Origin: Strongylocentrotus purpuratus
Lineage: Eukaryota; Echinodermata; Echinoidea; Camarodonta; Strongylocentrotidae
Direction of reading: 5' to 3'
DNA length: 64,000 nucleotides
Assembly (NCBI RefSeq): GCF_000002235.5
Contig: NW_022145540.1
Coordinates: forward strand, 113,501-177,500
The notes under the pieces are model-generated. The model saw only the letters and a program-made list of their open reading frames with translations, did not search any database and was not told the DNA's origin. Positions 1 through 11,700 of this stretch are shown here, one piece after another. A program made the translations under genes and the position numbers. The first letter of the stretch is position 1. Each line of letters begins with the position of its first letter.

Positions 1-2160
1 TACATACTTACAACATTGAAAGTTGTAAATAAACTTGTGAATTGAATCTATAGAGAAAGTAAAAGGAATAAAGAACTGACCACTCTCTTATTGCAGTAAA
101 AAGATAACATGTACATGCAAACATCTCTATCACCAGTGCGTTGTTATGTAATGATTATTAGTGCAATTCTTGGTTAAAAAATCTTTGCTATTGCTGCAAA
201 TAATGTAGAGATCACTAAATACAGAATGGATTACTGTAAATGACTGAAATCAACGACATGACGAATAATCAGGTATACATTTTACTAATGTATTCAAATC
301 TACTATTTCTTACTACAACCATTCTTAATTATCTTTCCATCTGTTGGAGCCACAAAGGCATTAAATTTGTGTTACAGAATATGGGTTAAATGCCCTTTTT
401 GCTCCAAACAGATAGTTTTGTTCTTCTTCATTTTCATAGAATTGGTTTGTATGCATACTAACCATGTGTATTTTCCAGAAAAGAGTAAGAGTAAAGAGGG
501 TCGAGTTAAACAAGGTATTATTTATGTTTTTGAAGTATTAATCACCCTATCTTGGAATATATTTTAAACCAAAAAAAACTAAATTATGTATCTGTATAAG
601 ATTAAAGTTTAGTAAATACAGCATCATTTGTCTTAATCTTATAATTGACATCAAAACAGCTTTGTGAAATAGACAGTGGTCACTCTGATTTTGAATATAA
701 GTGGTCATCATTACTTGTTTTTATTCAAATTTGTAATTTACTCTATGAAACATTCCTAAATGTAATGAGAACAAATTGTTATTTTGTTGTACGTTTTATA
801 CCAAAGAAGAAGGGGATATTCTTAAAACTAACTGTACAAATGCCCAAATGCTTCTCTGGTATATTTTGTGTTAATTCATGTGCACTATCCTGTGCAGATT
901 AGCAATTATTGAATCCAATGGCCGTAGTAATGATAACTACATTGTAAAGCACCTATAAACACTGTATTAAGCACTATACAAATGTTACTTTTATTATTTT
1001 AAGCTGTCACTTCTTATGACTTTTTATAATGGCCATGCATGTATTTCAGCAGTGGCTTAATTCATTGAATCTCTTTGTCAGCCTTTTTTTTTCTTGTGAT
1101 GAAATTGTCTTATTTATGTGAGTCAAGATGCCAAATTGAATTGATACCAAATACTTAATGTCTAACAAAACAATCATGTATTCTTCTCTATACAAAGATA
1201 AGTAATATTTCTTGCCTCGCGTAACTAATGTAGAGTGTAGATTGCGCTTCCTCTTTTAGTATAGGAACTTGTATGTATGCCTGACGTAAGGACAAGATGT
1301 GTAGTATACTGCTCATGATATTTGTAATTACATAATTGACTCCCTTTAGATGGCATGTTAATACAAATGCTGATCAAAATTATGTGCTTCTGTATACTAC
1401 GTAGTGCATGGACATTTGTACTGTTTATTATTTGAATGAAAATAATGAATAGTTTAAAAAAAATATTTACAATATATTGTAATATCAAAGTAACAATTGA
1501 CACAATGTTAATTATTATATTTTTACATGTACATGAATGGCAAGTGGGTGTGTGAAGTATGCATCTGCACCTAAAGTGTACTCACTAATCTCTGTGTCGT
1601 TGGATACAGAAAAATGATCAGGCGTAAATTTGAGAATATTTTCACTTATGTAAGTCTTTTAAGCAATAATCACAGTTTTTTCTTATGTCTGATTATCAGG
1701 GCCACTGTTCTAAAAGGAAAAACAAAAGTGTTTCAATTTCAGGGCCTACAATGCCTGAAATCAAGTTATAATATATTTCAAACAATTGGTTTCCCTTTTT
1801 AAATGTAATATTTTGTAGTCTGTTATTTTTTAATTACTTTCCAATGCCCTTAACTTGAAATCTAAAGCAAATAGCAATATTGATAATTTTGGTTCACTAT
1901 GCAGTATAATTGTACATTTGTTTAAAGTGTATTGATAATAGTGTTTTTTAAATGTAGTTGATTGACTCTGCTGCCAATTGTGTCTTATTAGACAATCAGA
2001 TTTAAATTCTTAACATTGTAATTTTATTCAAATATATGAAATACAGGTATATTGATTCATATTTTTTGTCAAATTGTAATCTGTGTTGCATACAGAGTTT
2101 TTTAAAAATTATTTTAGCATTCATATAATTCTTTTAATGAATATACAAAGTGGAATGACT
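1..2160. other. AT-rich stretch with no recognisable gene
   Basis: The sequence is very AT-rich, with only short ORFs whose translations look like random AT-rich DNA (runs of F, I, N, Y, K). No domain, splice-bounded coding exon or repeat boundary was recognised. It could be the 3' UTR or intergenic sequence of a gene lying to the left of the window. Confidence 0.5.
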
Positions 2161-2204
2161 TAAATATTAACCAAGATTTTTAAAAGGAATATGGAAGTTA
2201 GGTG

Positions 2205-2320
2205 ACTTTGGAAAAGGAGAGAGGGACAGTGGGAGAGAAAGAAAGGAAAAAGAGGCTGAGACAGTTATACGTAGAGTGAAAGAGAGAGAGAGAGAGAGGA
2301 AGGTGGGGGTGGGGTTAGAA
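2205..2320. repeat. purine-rich low-complexity tract with (GA)n
   Basis: A G/A-rich strand with an uninterrupted GA run near 2279-2300, grading into G-rich sequence. ORFs read through it on both strands are compositional artefacts. Confidence 0.7.
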
Positions 2321-2642
2321 GAGGGAGCGGATTTAGAGTTACGGTTGGGGGACGGGGTGATATCTAGAAGAAAAATAGGGGGTTGGGAAAGATGCACACT
2401 AATATCATCGTCTGTGTACATCTTTGTTGAACATGATTTCTTGGAGAAGAATAAATGTCGCCAGGCTCGGACCCGTAGCCCCAAAAAAATCCAAAGTTTT
2501 AATTTATTATCCGTGGAATAATAAAAAAATTGGGACCAAGCATGAAGAAAGAAAATTATTGAAAGTGACATTTATTGAAAGATCAGTATAGGCGCCGTAA
2601 TGAAAGAGAGAATCTCCAATTTACCTCGGTTCATTGGGCTGT

Positions 2643-3095
2643 GACAGGCGCGGATCTACGGGGGGGGGGGGTTTAGGGGGTTTAAACCCCCCCCCCCTTG
2701 GGCGGCCCAGAAAAAAAAAGAAAAAAAAAAGGGAAAAAAAAGAAAAAAAGAAAGAAAAAAAGAAAGAAAAAAGAACGCACGCTGGAGAGAAACCCTTTCA
2801 AGTGCAAATATTGTGAGAAGATATTCAACTCATCTGGTAACTTAACCAAACACATGATAACTCTGGATATAACTGTGTATTAAACTGTTACTTGATTTAA
2901 AAAGACGTTATCATGCACTGCTTTTTATGGTCTCCATTGTGTTAATAGATGCCAGGAAAACATCACTTACGGGGTTCAAATAAACACCCCCAAAAAAAAT
3001 CGGCTCGCCGCTTCGCGGCTCGTGGACGATGCTCTGCATCGTCATTATTTTGGTCAAACCCCCCCCCCTTAGCAAAAAGCTAGATCCGCCCCTGT
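2643..3095. mobile_element. TIR-bounded non-autonomous element, about 450 bp
   Basis: The two ends are near-perfect inverted repeats: ACAGGCGCGGATCTA at 2643-2657 and TAGATCCGCCCCTGT at 3081-3095 (one mismatch). Just inside each end lies a G-run or C-run. The interior contains an A-rich tract, a broken zinc-finger segment (2770-2883) and a short GC-rich palindromic stretch near 3001-3042. The ends and size fit a deletion-derivative DNA transposon. No transposase is visible, so the superfamily is not assigned; a 3-bp GTG at both flanks may be the target duplication. Confidence 0.6.
2770..2883 (+). pseudogene. C2H2 zinc-finger fragment, frameshifted
   Basis: One frame gives the inter-finger linker THAGEKPF. 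A different frame continues with PFKCKYCEKIFNSSGNLTKH, that is C-x2-C-x12-H, then a stop at 2881-2883. The linker and finger belong together but are out of frame by a small indel, and the second zinc-binding His is not in the usual position. This is about one finger's worth of a polydactyl zinc-finger gene, not a gene in itself. It sits inside the TIR element 2643-3095, so it may be a captured host fragment. Confidence 0.6.
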
Positions 3096-3099
3096 GTGA

Positions 3100-5719
3100 T
3101 GTCATAGAGCTCTATTTCTATTCAGTTTTTTTTTCTTCTTCTGGTTTTTGGAAGAAATAGAGGATATATTGTATGACTTTCTAAGGAAATTCTATTAAAT
3201 ATATATTGTTATCCGCCTGATAAAAAAAATATGGTCTCTTGAATATTCCTGTAGTAATGCAGTTGCGGCATCATTTCATGTTGACATGCATGCCAGCTTG
3301 ACCAAATTGTCAGCGTATATTATGTTGAAGAGTCAGGTTGGGGAGTTCTTAAATATGCCAATGTGTGTGTGAGAACTGGATAAATACTGATGGCTGCATG
3401 CATATATGCATCTTATCTTTTATGTCTTTTTTCCCCTTCAATAATTAGAATAAAATTAGTATCCTGGGGGCCGTATACCTATTTTCGTTATTCCGTTAAT
3501 CACTACAGCCATTATTTTTCCAGGGGCAAAGGAACCAGGGTGGGGGGCGGCCCCTACGTCTTAAGTAGACACAAGACCGCGATATTTGCAGTAAAATAAT
3601 GCCGTTCGCATATCCATGCACTCTCTTCTGAACATACTAGCTAGGCCTATAATGTATATAAGTCCGTTCTATTTCGATATGGACCCGTTTTTATAATATT
3701 AATAAGCCTGAACAATGATACGAAGCATCGTTCATTCTTTGACTTATATCATCACGTTTCCATGTCTTGATTCCCCTCTTCCGTACATGCAAAATATGAT
3801 AACTTCAGTTAGAAAAGGAGTAGCCTACCTTTAGATGCAAAGCTAGCCGGGCCGCGATATGAAACAAATTATACAAGAATATGGTCTAGAACTAGGCGTT
3901 ATATTTATAACATGAGTAAGCGCTTATTTGGCAATTAAGACGTACTGTGAGAAACAGAAGCGAGCGAGTCATGCATTTCCAATACGGCTCAGTTTTTTTC
4001 TTCTTCATTTCTCTTAATTTGGACCATTTTTCTTGCAAGATATAGGCCTAATAATTCTTTAAGTAATCGCAAAGTACAATTACATAGTTTTAACGTTTTC
4101 CTGTTGTGACGGAATGGCGCATTCTGTCATTTACAAAAATACTATATCTGTTCTTTGCTGCTTTGTTGTGAGTTTTGTATAAAAAAAGTCCACCCTGATA
4201 TTAAGTTGGTTTAAAAGAAGCAGAAAAATGAACTTGAAACAGGTCAGTGAAAGGTTAAAAACAAACAAGTAAAAGTTAGAAGTTATGAATTTTTGAAAGT
4301 TCATGTACAGTTAATCAAACACTAATTGGCAACTTAAGACAAATTTCAATCATGCATTCAATTTGGAGAGTGGCTCGATCACAAGATACGGTATACGTCA
4401 GTGTTAAAAACGATAGTTATGATAATAACTGTAAAGAAAACAAAAATAGCCTGACCGGCTGGACGTCAGGGAAAATGCGGCCATTTTGAAGGGGGTAAAA
4501 AAAAGGCCTCCTCCTCCCTTTTTTTCAAAAATGCATGCAGGATGCTAATTAAAACATTTTTTTTTTAATGGCTTATCCTGTTCAAGCCGACTTGCATTTT
4601 GATCTTTTATTCTTTTATTCTTGTTGTAGGCCTTTGTTGATCAGAGTCGAGGCATATGGCGAATAAAACCAATCAATCAATCAATTATTATAAGATTTTT
4701 CCGATTCCTTGACCTTGTCCAATTTGATTGCGATATCACTAATACTGGCCCAATGACAATGATTTTTATTTCTTAAACGGCCCATTCTGGGGCATGGAAG
4801 AAACATTTTTCGTTTGTATTTATTAACCTTTATTTCCTTCTCAATGGTACAATTATGAAACACAATGTATGTATACATTATAATAACAATGATTTCAACA
4901 ACTTTCAAATACTTGAAACATAAACTTCTACTTCAGTATGAAAATTCTTAAGGTCATCGAGTGATGGAGACCATCGGTATTATCAACATTTTGTTGGTTG
5001 GCTGCACCACACACCCGTTTTTGTTCTTCTTTTGTTTTTGTTTTTGTTTGTTTTATATATTATGTAACAAACGTACTGTGTAAAGGGAACCTTAATTACA
5101 AGCATAATGCTTCCAAGGTTTCCTTCTTAGGCTTACTGTAGATTATTGTTAGCATCATTTGTATTTAATTGCTTGCCATTAATTTGTTTTACTGTTGTAT
5201 CTATCGATTATATGTACATGTTTTGTTACCTTGTATATGCCTTACTTTGTGAATTCTTTTCATATGCAGTTAATGTGGAAATAAAACCTAGGCCCTAAAT
5301 AAAAAATAAATAATAAAATGAACATACTACAGTAAATAATTCAGATAACAGATAAAAGAGGCGAAAAGCATAGCTTGAGTTAGGAACGCCAATAACACAG
5401 TTACTGAGAGAACAATAAAGATATTATTATGAGAATTACATATATAACAGTGACGTTGATATAGGAAAGAAAAAAATAGTAAATGGAAGAAAAACTGAGA
5501 AAGAAACAGAATAGAAGAGAAATACAGTTGAATAGTGTAAATATAATATTCAACTATGATGTTGAAGAAAAAAAAGACAGAACATCTTTGAAAACAAGAA
5601 AATCTTTGGCAGCGAACAACAAACAAATGAAGGCAAGATATACACTTTAAAAAAAAACACCCTATACTTTGTGTAGACTGATCCGAAAATGACCAATTCA
5701 AAGTACCGCGTTTTGATGA
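3100..5719. other. intergenic, no gene seen
   Basis: No coding exon with plausible splice sites or domain was found. It contains one dispersed repeat copy (4184-4330) and several A- or T-rich tracts. The hydrophobic reverse-strand ORF at 5327-5725 is AT-driven and overlaps the start of the CTCF promoter region. Confidence 0.5.
4184..4330 (+). repeat. dispersed repeat family R3, copy 1
   Basis: It starts AAAGTCCACCCTGATATTAAG and shares its layout (AAGTCCA[CT]CCTGATATYAA..TTGGTTT.., then a CAGTGAAAG block) with copies near 29200-29346 (reverse) and 48593-48690 (forward). The other two copies abut a TTAA. Confidence 0.6.
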
Positions 5720-5790
5720 GCGCATGCGCAGGGAGTTAGTCTGGTGTTGTCATCACGCATGCGCATTACAAGAGCGCCATCTTGCTATCG
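5720..5790 (+). promoter_or_regulatory. CTCF promoter core: two NRF1-like sites and a YY1-like site
   Basis: GCGCATGCGCA at 5720-5730 and CGCATGCGCAT at 5756-5766 match the palindromic NRF1 site. GCGCCATCTTG near 5774-5784 is the reverse complement of the CAAGATGGCGC type of YY1 site that in many TATA-less housekeeping promoters lies just downstream of the start site. A splice donor follows at 5921. This is the only CpG-rich, motif-dense stretch upstream of the CTCF start codon, so I infer transcription to the right from here. Confidence 0.6.
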
Positions 5791-5920
5791 GCGTTCGCCA
5801 TTCATTTGAGTTGGATATTTCATTAAAAACTCACATTTTGACTCGATTTTTTGGACCAAAAGGCATTTAAAACACTATTTCTAGTGATTTTGAGGTTTCT
5901 CTGGTCTTCTCGTAGAAAAG
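5785..5920 (+). other. probable non-coding first exon of CTCF
   Basis: It ends in a strong donor, AAAAG|GTGAGT, with the intron beginning at 5921. The 5' edge is approximate. No long ORF begins here; the first coding exon is entered at 8701 through a clear acceptor (ACCCATGCAG). Confidence 0.45.
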
Positions 5921-7539
5921 GTGAGTTATTTTGTTAGCTCATTTTCTTGTAATGTTCCTTTCGACAGCGCGCCCCCAGACGCTTCTTTCACAATCTTTGA
6001 TGAATCGTCAACCTCTCTTTCTTTGATTCCCCTTAAATAATACGCGTTTTAAAACATTTTTTCTGCCATTTTCCGTACTTTAGATGAAATGATAGCTAGC
6101 TAGTGCATTTAATCTATTAACGTTCTACGGAAATGTTGTCAGTAGAGTATTGATAAGCCGCCCGTTTTGTTATTTAAATGTAATTTTCCAGCCATATTAC
6201 ATTTCCGGGTGCCTTTTGTCGTTGGCCAAAGTATGCTAATTCAGCTGCTCATAGCCATTCTTTGCATGCGGCTACACACCGCTGTATTTCCCCGACCGCT
6301 ATGGCTAGAAATTGACAAGGAAGGCGAGCGCCACTACTCGGTAAAAAGCTAGTAAGTTTTTTGGTAAACATAATTTGAAGAAGTAAACCCTGGAAGATGT
6401 ACATGAAAGTTGTGCGGAAGTGATGATGGGTTATTTGATGAGATTAAATGAGCAGAAGTGCTTATATTTTGATGGAATATCATGGCCTTCTTTGAACTCC
6501 TCCGAGCATTGTGCTTTGTTAGGTGTGTGCGCTACTCGATACTCTGCATACACATATTACGGCTTTTTTGGGGGGTATGGCGTCAGCGGCAAACAAAGGC
6601 CGTGCCATCGGGTAGGTTCGGCGCGATAGTTACCCCGCTACAGCTACCGCGCAAGTATACGTGGCCACTACACTACAGTCCATCCTGAGCAATGGACACT
6701 GCGTCACAGCCCCGGTATGCAGGCACACATAATTTCATGTTTTTTTTATTTAATGTATTGTATTGTGCAAATTGATCTTGATCTAGATCTATATGCATAT
6801 TAATAATATGCGAATATGTAAAAATGTACCATCATTGTAACAATTGAAAGAGGAAAAATAAATGAATTGAATTGAAAATTTGAATAATGGCTCGCATACA
6901 AGCTGAGCTGACAATGTGAAATAGTAGAATCTGATTAAGCTAGGTCTCATGATAGAACTGTACCGTGAGTCTGTTACACATTCAGTAGGGTTATAATTTA
7001 GCAAATTTACTTCTTTCAATTTCATGTGGTTAAGTGGCAGTAATAGTGCAGTCACAGTGTCTACCTCTAAAGTTTCTGGAAACTTTGCCAAACTATCTTG
7101 GCATTGCACATAATTATGTACTTGTAATTTATTGTAACAGACATTCTAGACTAACTCTAATTGATTCAGCTTTCATCAATTTTAATAGATTCCGGGTTGG
7201 TCCCCAGCTCTGAGTCTGGGCTTATGCTATAAAATTAAAGTAATGCCATGGTTCCAACATTTTAGATGTGCATTTTATTTAACAATTTCAGTAATATAAT
7301 AATGCTCCTTCTCTGTACCAGTACTGGTACATTTCTTTTCACTTTGTCCTTCTCTTTTCTTAGAACACTCTTTTGTTTGTTATTTGTTTTCTCTCTCCGA
7401 AATACTTGTAGTCTTCCACTCTTCTCTCCCGTTTCCATTTTTAGAGGTTTATTTATGCCCTTTCCAATGAGGCCGATGCTATCTGAATTTGTTGATCTAT
7501 CTTCTCACTTCTAATATTCCCAGGCTGTCTTTTATGATA

Positions 7540-8395
7540 TAATCTTCTGAGCCTTCTGAATTTGGAGTCAGCAGGGCGGTATTCCGCATGTCGCTAACTT
7601 GTATGGCAGGTGATGCATGCTAAAGTGTGTTTCTAAAGTTCTCAACAGATGTGGCTATTACAGACTGCTGGTCGAGGGCGTTTCATGCTCGTCCAGTTCT
7701 TGGGAAAAAGGAGTATTTATAATTTTATATACATCCTTTCTGACAAAGGAGGTTTCTATTGAGCGTTGGTGGTTTCTTCTTAACCTTGACCCTGTTGATA
7801 CTTGTATGTAGTCCTCTTGCTTTAGGCCCACCTTTCCCTTGTTGATTATGTACAGCATAACTAAACAACTTTTTCCCCTCCTGCGTTCAAGTGTTTCCCA
7901 TTCAAGGCAGGTCTGCATTTGTGTGATACTGCTGTCCCTTTGGTAGTTTCCTGTTACAAAGCGTGCTGCCCTCCTTTGAACTGCGTCCAGTTTATTAATT
8001 TACCCTAATCTGTATGGATCCCAGGCACAGCTTGCATATTCTAATACTGGTCTCACTAGGGTCTTGTATGCGAGGGCTTTCACATTCCTTGGGCAAAACC
8101 ATAGATTTCTCCTGAGGAATCCTAACATGCGGTTGGCTTTCATGGCTGTGTTGTCAACATGGTTCGCCCACGTCAGTTTACTGTCTATTTCTACTCCCAA
8201 GTAAGGATGAGAGCTTGTCTGTTGTAAGTCTTGTCCACAGAAGATATAATCCCTTGTCAGAGGTTTTTTCTTATTTGAGATGATCATCACTGAACACTTG
8301 GAAGCGTTGAACTGAGTGATTTCATTCCCCAAAATTATTGAAGTAGCCTCCAAAGCCTGTCTGTAGGCACTAGGCCTACCAATGGCTACCACCAC
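7540..8395 (-). mobile_element. 5'-truncated non-LTR retrotransposon (reverse transcriptase C-terminal part), decayed
   Basis: Reading the - strand from 8395, the protein has the features after the catalytic motif of a CR1/Jockey/RTE-like reverse transcriptase: YLGVEIDSKLTWANHVD, then a block ending YASCAWDPY, then RRAARFVTGNY. An in-frame TAA (complement of 8000-8002) splits the frame between DPYRLG and INKLDAVQ. The reading continues to about 7658 before further frame shifts and stops in the C-terminal tail. It is a dead copy lying antisense in CTCF intron 1. Confidence 0.8.
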
Positions 8396-8719
8396 CTAAC
8401 AAAAATTAGAAGAAAGGAGATATTTTATGAGGCCTTCAATCATATAAATTATATTTGGTAAGAGTTACATATGTGGAATTGAAATGCCAAACTGTTTCCC
8501 ATAAATTTGCAACCCACTTTGATAAAATTGTTAAAAGGTTTTACTTTAAAAAAAAAAAAGTATAAAGATGAGGAATATATGTCTTGAATAAATGGTGGTT
8601 AAAAAAAATAGTTCTGCAGCAGTGAGGTCTTCTCAGAAGTTTTTCATGTTGTAATCGAGATGTCTATACTGAATTTGTTCCCATGTTATCACCCATGCAG
8701 ATCATAATAACAGAGAACC

Positions 8720-11700
8720 ATGGATGAAAACACAGATCAACCTGGAAGCCAGACAGAAGAACCTGTGGCACCAGCAGACCAGGGGGAAGCTGAGGGAACT
8801 GATGCGGCTTCCATGAACGTCCTGGAGACCTATCTTCAAAATTTCAATGAGGAGCTTTCATCAGGTCCTGCCACTGCTGCTGGTGCAGTTCAGCAAGCAG
8901 GTCAGTTGTATGAATGAAAGAATTGCTCTTCTTCCTCCTCTACATTGATTGTATCACCTTTTGGCTTTAAATGATAGGTAAAGGGTACACAAGTCCACAA
9001 ATTATTTCAATTTTCATGCAAGCCTCTACTACGATGGATATAAATGAGGACCTCATAACATGAGGTTTGTTTGCCTGGCATTACAACAACTAATGACTGC
9101 AACCAGTATTCATTCTATGTGAAGGAAAAAAATGTCTGAAGTAGTTAATTGAAATGATGTAAACAATATCAAGTGTGCTGACAAGAGAGGTAACACAGTA
9201 ATTATTTTTTGCCTGCCCAATAGGGGCTTACCAATACCCAGGCTAGATTAAAAGAAATCTTTGCAGATCTGGAAACTACATGTATACAAACAAAACTTTC
9301 TTGATTTTTTGTTCTGCTTCTGCTTAAAACGAATGATGATCAGTAATTTTAAGCTTGCTCAATAATGTGTTATCCTTAGTTTTCGTGTTCCCTGTTTACA
9401 GCTGCGTCAACTGTTGCAGCTACAGAAGAGGATGACACTGAATCCCCACTGGCTGTACATGTAGAAGAGGTGGCTGATGCAGAAGAGGATGTGCAGCTTG
9501 AAGAAGGAGCTGAAGGAGATAATGTTGCAGGTGAGTTGAATAACAATAAAACTTGATGTGATAGTACTGAATGAACTTTGCATTAAGTATCAACGCATAG
9601 AATACCTTATACTTGAGACAAATGTTATTTGAGCTTCTAAACAGGAGTAAGATAATAAGAGAACACAAACCCTGCTTAATGTATAAGATCTATTTTAACA
9701 CAATGTAATGATTGTGGCCTAGTGCTAAAAGGGTTGTTTTGTGTAAGACAGGTAGACAACCAGTTCTGAAAATGACTGTATTTCATAAAGTTCTGTGAAC
9801 AATAGTTTTCTTTCAGAACAACAAACACCTTAAGACCCTGCTGTAAATTACAAACTTTGCACTTGAAATCCCAAATTCATTTTGAGAATAGTTTTGTACA
9901 CCATTCAACCACCGAAATATAAAAATGCATGTATTGAATAATAGTTTCTGTAGAATGTAATATTGTTTGCAAATTAAAACAACACTCGGCTAGTATCGTC
10001 ACTTGGCCTCAAAATAGAATATTTGACATACAAGTAGGAAACAGAGGCAGCTAGATGAATAGGGATGAACAGCACTGATGCTACATCATTATTATTATTT
10101 TATGTCAACTTTGACAGTGGTAAAGCAGGAGATCGGTGAAGAGGAGGAGATGGAGGAGGAAGTGGGCGAGGCCAGCCAACCTGCACCCGACCAAGCCACC
10201 ATTGACATCACTCACACATTACAGCTACTAGCCAATGCCTCTGCAAATATCAGCAATCCTAATGCCTTACAGGAAAACCAAGAGGTTAGTGTCATGACGA
10301 AGATCATCAAATACTTTGCTTATTCATTTACTACACATAAAAATAACTAAAAATTAAGTAGATGCATTGCTTGCAACAAACATTTATGTTACAGGGATAG
10401 TTGAGTTCTTGCTTAAGACCGCACATGCCTTCGAAGTGCATAGTTATTGCTCTTATTCTTATTTATGACATTTCCAGTGCCCTTTTAGGATCTAAAATTG
10501 CTATAAAGATAATTTTAGGCCCAAAAATGTGTGAAATTTAAATCAATTACAATCATAAGAATTCAGCTCCACTTTCAAAAAAATATGGTGCTAGATTATG
10601 AACTCCCAAAATCATGAAAGAGATTAGACAGAATTAAGGGCATCGTGTGAGATGTGAAAATATAAGTGCGTATTATATTCATTCCCAAGTTGTAGTGTTG
10701 ATTTCTCAAGATTTATGGTGAAATTTTCTGGCTTATGTATGAATTCTGAATATTTTGTTGTCTTTTCCTTTTCAGGGAGAGATGGGGACAGAGAACACTT
10801 TCATGCAGCAGCTTGATACCTCTAACCTAGTAGATGAGAATGGAGCCAAAGTGGACCCGAGCAGTAAGTCTTTCAATCGTCTCTTCATGCTCTCAAAGAT
10901 ATTTGTTGTACACAGACACATTAAGAGAAATAGAAATTGTTATTTATAAATTTCCCTCGATTGTCATTCTTCAAACTAATGTGAGCAGCAACAATATTTT
11001 ATTGATGCAAAGGCTGCCATGAAGAGTGGGAGCTGTATAGTTTGCACATTCTCAAACAATACACATCACGAATGTGTACAAGCACTTAAAGGAACTTGCT
11101 AAATGTACAATTAAAGATAATCTGAAAGTTTGAGTAAAAACAGACTATTGTTAATGATCAACATTTGGAAAAACGGATCTGATCGATTCCTGAATTCTCC
11201 CAACTATATTAGTATAGTTTGATTAAATTTTAGGGGAATGTAAATCGTCACAAAGCAATAAATTGGCTCTACATACCATTCCAAACATTTAAGTGTTGAA
11301 AGATTTTTTAAAGCCGGTTTTATGTCATATTTTCATGGAAAACCGGTTGGAAAATTAAAAAATTACAGTTTTTTCATCAACCTTCAACAATGTTACCGGT
11401 TCTCTTTAATATTTGTTTCTGTCTTAGAGAAGGAGATTCTATAAATTGAATATTAAATATTATATGATTACTGCATACAATTCTATTTTGGTTGGTTAAA
11501 ATGGGCTACTGATTCAATATGGAACTTGCTTGAACATGAGTCATATTAGCCCTCATACTTCAGTTCCAATATATTACAATTCTTTTCTTATCCGACCAAG
11601 ATCTGTTAAATTTGATGCTGTCAGCACGTCATGGTCTCCTCTTTGTAAATAACCAAGTCATTGTCTTGGACATGCCTGATAATCCTCTCCTCTTTGTTTG

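Noticed and set aside
2167..2571. 134-aa - strand ORF
   Set aside because: Overlaps a GA-rich low-complexity tract; Ser/Leu-rich composition follows from it and no domain or splice context was seen.
5327..5725. 132-aa hydrophobic - strand ORF next to the CTCF promoter
   Set aside because: AT-driven F/L/I/Y composition, no splice or domain support.
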